A program made the position numbers and the translations under genes. DNA of 64,000 nucleotides, from NCBI GenBank assembly GCA_910579185.1, contig CAJTTG010000007.1:36865-100864 (forward strand). The letters run 5' to 3'. The notes under the pieces were generated by a model. It searched no databases. It was not told the origin of the DNA and was given only the letters and a program-made list of their open reading frames with translations. Shown here piece by piece: positions 61,925-64,000 of this stretch. This DNA is from an uncultured Muribaculaceae bacterium. Its GTDB lineage: Bacteria > Bacteroidota > Bacteroidia > Bacteroidales > Muribaculaceae. Numbering within the stretch: the first letter of the stretch is position 1; each line of letters begins with the position of its first letter.

Positions 61925-63196
61925 TCAGTGAGCCTTGTTTGGTTCTTTTTTGCGTCTGAGATGCCGGATCCAGATGTAATATCCGGTCAGTGGCAGCGAT
62001 GCGCCGAGCAGAGCCCCGAGGAACCACAGTATGCGTGTGGTCATGCCTCCAAGCCCTCCTGTGTGGATAGCGTAGATCCAGCCACGGAGTTTGTCGGCCT
62101 CCTTGCTGTCGGCGTAGCGTGAGGTTGACGTGATCTCACCTGAACGGCGGTTGAATTCGTAGCGGTCGGAAGCACGTCCGTTTCCGGTTGTTCCGAGTGT
62201 CACGGATGCGCTTTCCTGCGATATGGTGATCTGGGGAGCATCGGGATTCTGAGCGTTCAGCTGATCATAGACCTGCTGCCAGCGTGCGAATTCGGAATGA
62301 CGATGTCCTCTGCCATGCTCGCCGCGATCATGACGGTCGCCATGTTCATGGTTCCAATGGCCATGTTCGCCACGCTCTCCGTGCTCTCCGCGTTCTCCAC
62401 GTTCTCCGCGTCCGCCTCTTTTGCCGCGTCCTTCTCTATCCTCGCCCTTGTCACCGTGGGCTTTGCCTTCGGTTGACTGACCGTTCTGCTGTCCGAAAGA
62501 TCTGGGTGTGTGTTCCACGCCACACACGGCATAGAATGCCGAGCGATACCAGTCGAACGACCATGTCAGACCTGTCAACGACATTGCGAGGACAAAGATC
62601 AAAGCGTACATGCCGCCGGCCACATGAAGTCCTTTCCAGAACCCTTTCCATCCATTGCTGAAGGGAATGGAGAGGCTGCGTTTGAAGTTTTTGCGTGCAC
62701 GTGGCCACCAGATGATGACACCTGTGATCAGTGCTATGACAAATATCAGGGTCGAGATACCAACGAGCAGTTTGCCAACTTTCAGTCCCTCGCCGTGGGG
62801 ATTCGCGCTGTCGAGCAACCATCGGTGGAGCTTGAACATGGTCGAGAAAAATCCGAGGCGTTCATATTTGCCGGTGATCTCTCCCGAATACTGATCGATG
62901 AACATCGAGGCTCTGCGCGGTTTTGATAGATTGACCTGATATGTGCGGCTCTTGTCTTTGAACACGGTCACGCCGGTGATCGACACGCTGTCGGGCAGAG
63001 TCGATTTCACTGATTCCATCAGATCTTCCATCGGCAGCGGCTGTTCTTTGACTTCCGCCACATAGTAGACGTGGCTGTTGACCGACCGGGTGATTTCCGG
63101 CTCGAATATGAGCATGGCGCCGGAGAAGCAGATCAGTGTGATGATGATTCCGAACGGGACTGACAGCCAGAGATGTATTTTTCTGAAAAATTTCAT
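61925..63196 (-). CDS. PepSY-associated membrane protein with His-rich insert
   Basis: A 423-residue protein with four membrane helices (SVPFGIIITLICFSGAMLIF; VGISTLIFVIALITGVIIWW; AGGMYALIFVLAMSLTGLTW; ILWFLGALLGASLPLTGYYIW) and periplasmic PepSY repeats (ASMFIDQYSGEIT; YEFNRRSGEI). It belongs to the PepSY-TM family often found with siderophore and heme receptors and suggested to reduce or handle iron. Between helices 3 and 4, residues about 250-305 form a Gly/Arg/Glu/His-rich low-complexity stretch (GERGEHGHWNHEHGDRHDRG) able to bind metal. It follows a DUF4374 gene by 17 bp. Confidence 0.85.
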   Translation of the reverse strand: MKFFRKIHLWLSVPFGIIITLICFSGAMLIFEPEITRSVNSHVYYVAEVKEQPLPMEDLMESVKSTLPDSVSITGVTVFKDKSRTYQVNLSKPRRASMFIDQYSGEITGKYERLGFFSTMFKLHRWLLDSANPHGEGLKVGKLLVGISTLIFVIALITGVIIWWPRARKNFKRSLSIPFSNGWKGFWKGLHVAGGMYALIFVLAMSLTGLTWSFDWYRSAFYAVCGVEHTPRSFGQQNGQSTEGKAHGDKGEDREGRGKRGGRGERGERGEHGERGEHGHWNHEHGDRHDRGEHGRGHRHSEFARWQQVYDQLNAQNPDAPQITISQESASVTLGTTGNGRASDRYEFNRRSGEITSTSRYADSKEADKLRGWIYAIHTGGLGGMTTRILWFLGALLGASLPLTGYYIWIRHLRRKKEPNKAH

Positions 63197-63213
63197 GAGC
63201 TAAGAGGATTGGA

Positions 63214-64000
63214 TCAATAAGCGATGGGTGACAGCAGACCCATTCCCTGAATGGATGTTACTTCAACAGTCAGACCTTTGGTTGCGGTCGCAGTCTTCGG
63301 GTCGATGCGATAGATCACAGGATAGCCCTCGGTGAAGCTGACGGGAATATAGACATATCCGTTCTGTGCATAGATTGTCTTGCCTATTTCCGACACGTTG
63401 CTTGGAAGAGAAACCTTTTTGTAAGTTCCGTTGTAGGCATCGAAAATAGCGAGTGTGAGTGCTGTGTAGGATGTTGATCCGCCACCGCCGCCGGCTCTGC
63501 CACCGCTTGTGGAGGCGGTTAGTTTCTGATCGTACATCTGCATCAGGAAATAGCCATTGCTGATATACCAGTTGCGCATGAATGAGTATCCGCCTGAAAG
63601 TGCTTCAATATCATAGTAGTAGGAGTCGTCGAATGCTTCAGTGCCCGATTTGATACGCATCACACCGGCTGCAACCGTGGTGCGCTGGAGCGAATTAGTG
63701 GCTGTTTTGCCATAGCTGGGGGAGAACACATAGACATCACCCTTTTCATCTGCCCAGATCGACTGATAGTACTGCGAGCGGAAGCGTCCGGCCGGAGAAC
63801 TGATCTGGTCGGTGGATACGATGGTCGGGTTCAGAAGGTCTTTGTTGTTGTAGATGGCCACATGGCAGGCATCGGGATATTGTGTGCCGGAAAGCTCACC
63901 CTTTTTGTACGAGCCGCCGCCGGTGCCACCGTCTTCAGTAGCAACAAGATTGCGATATTCTTCGCTGCGGAGCCATTTGCCATTGCCATCGGCATAGCCG
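63214..64000 (-). CDS. DUF4374-family exported protein (5' end outside window)
   Basis: The visible 261 residues read through to the right edge without a stop (YADGNGKWLRSEEYRNL at the edge). Blades of a beta-propeller-like fold are seen: SIWADEKGDVYVFSPSYG, TIYAQNGYVYIPVSF, VIYRIDPKTATATKGLTVE. A Gly-rich loop (GGRAGGGGGS) interrupts it. DUF4374 proteins are usually encoded with TonB-dependent siderophore receptors and PepSY proteins. The gene order here supports a role in iron uptake. The N-terminus and any lipobox are not visible. Confidence 0.82.
   Translation of the reverse strand, partial: GYADGNGKWLRSEEYRNLVATEDGGTGGGSYKKGELSGTQYPDACHVAIYNNKDLLNPTIVSTDQISSPAGRFRSQYYQSIWADEKGDVYVFSPSYGKTATNSLQRTTVAAGVMRIKSGTEAFDDSYYYDIEALSGGYSFMRNWYISNGYFLMQMYDQKLTASTSGGRAGGGGGSTSYTALTLAIFDAYNGTYKKVSLPSNVSEIGKTIYAQNGYVYIPVSFTEGYPVIYRIDPKTATATKGLTVEVTSIQGMGLLSPIAY

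Overview
The window looks like chromosomal DNA of a gut Bacteroidales bacterium, most likely Muribaculaceae-like. The reasons are: promoters of the Bacteroidetes type (-33 TTTG, about 19 bp, -7 TAnnTTTG); a SusC/SusD glycan-uptake operon; many SpII lipoproteins; PorX and SprE/PorW type IX secretion genes; and RadC/DUF3871 mobile-element genes. The family-level placement is inference.

Layout. 0-7.5 kb: a LytTR response regulator (cut by the edge) and its LytS-like kinase; an orphan structured RNA with its own promoter and terminator; a thioredoxin plus C39-like/VKOR disulfide pair; a YeiH-type exporter; an EamA transporter; a RhuM-like protein with a phospholipase-D-like tail; and an aldose-1-epimerase-like protein. 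7.5-9.3 kb: a RAYT (REP-associated Tyr transposase) beside an array of REP-like palindromes, partly with a 243-bp period. 9.4-18.9 kb: a six-gene polysaccharide-utilisation operon (SusC, SusD, GH18-like binding protein, DUF1735/LamG binding protein, GH18 endoglycosidase, lipoprotein) whose order resembles the B. thetaiotaomicron high-mannose N-glycan locus BT3983-BT3988. 19.6-29.3 kb: MFS transporter, aroA, a metal-ABC permease fused in frame to a SprE/PorW lipoprotein, porX, tsaE, a small Imm17-like protein and tRNA-Lys(CTT). 29.4-44.6 kb: an AlbA_2/Schlafen-like protein, two outer-membrane beta-barrel receptors each next to a TPR/HTH membrane regulator, a yhcG nuclease, an S41 protease flanked by two small membrane proteins, an ECF sigma/anti-sigma pair and an ABM monooxygenase.

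44.63-53.30 kb is an integrated element of about 8.7 kb. It carries a large serine recombinase, a radical-SAM protein, two lipoproteins, an exported protein, RadC, DUF3871, a helicase-like protein, and a long hairpin able to fold in two ways. Imperfect 26-bp inverted arms at both ends fit the P and P' half-sites of a serine integrase, so the ends can be placed. The element sits between two divergent promoters, at the -7 box of the ABM gene.

53.4-64 kb: a DUF6249 protein, an ECF sigma factor and a membrane protein split by an in-frame TGA; a Ser-type sulfatase; a TolC/HlyD/DHA2 drug-efflux operon; an alpha/beta-hydrolase lipoprotein; and a PepSY/DUF4374 pair of the iron-uptake type, cut by the right edge.

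Most notable: the permease-SprE fusion; a regulator that acquired the promoter and first 16 codons of a yhcG gene; the RAYT/REP array with a base-pair-compensated palindrome core; the bistable hairpin inside the mobile element; the orphan RNA near 1.9 kb; and a set of promoters whose -7 box ends only 4-7 nt before the start codon.
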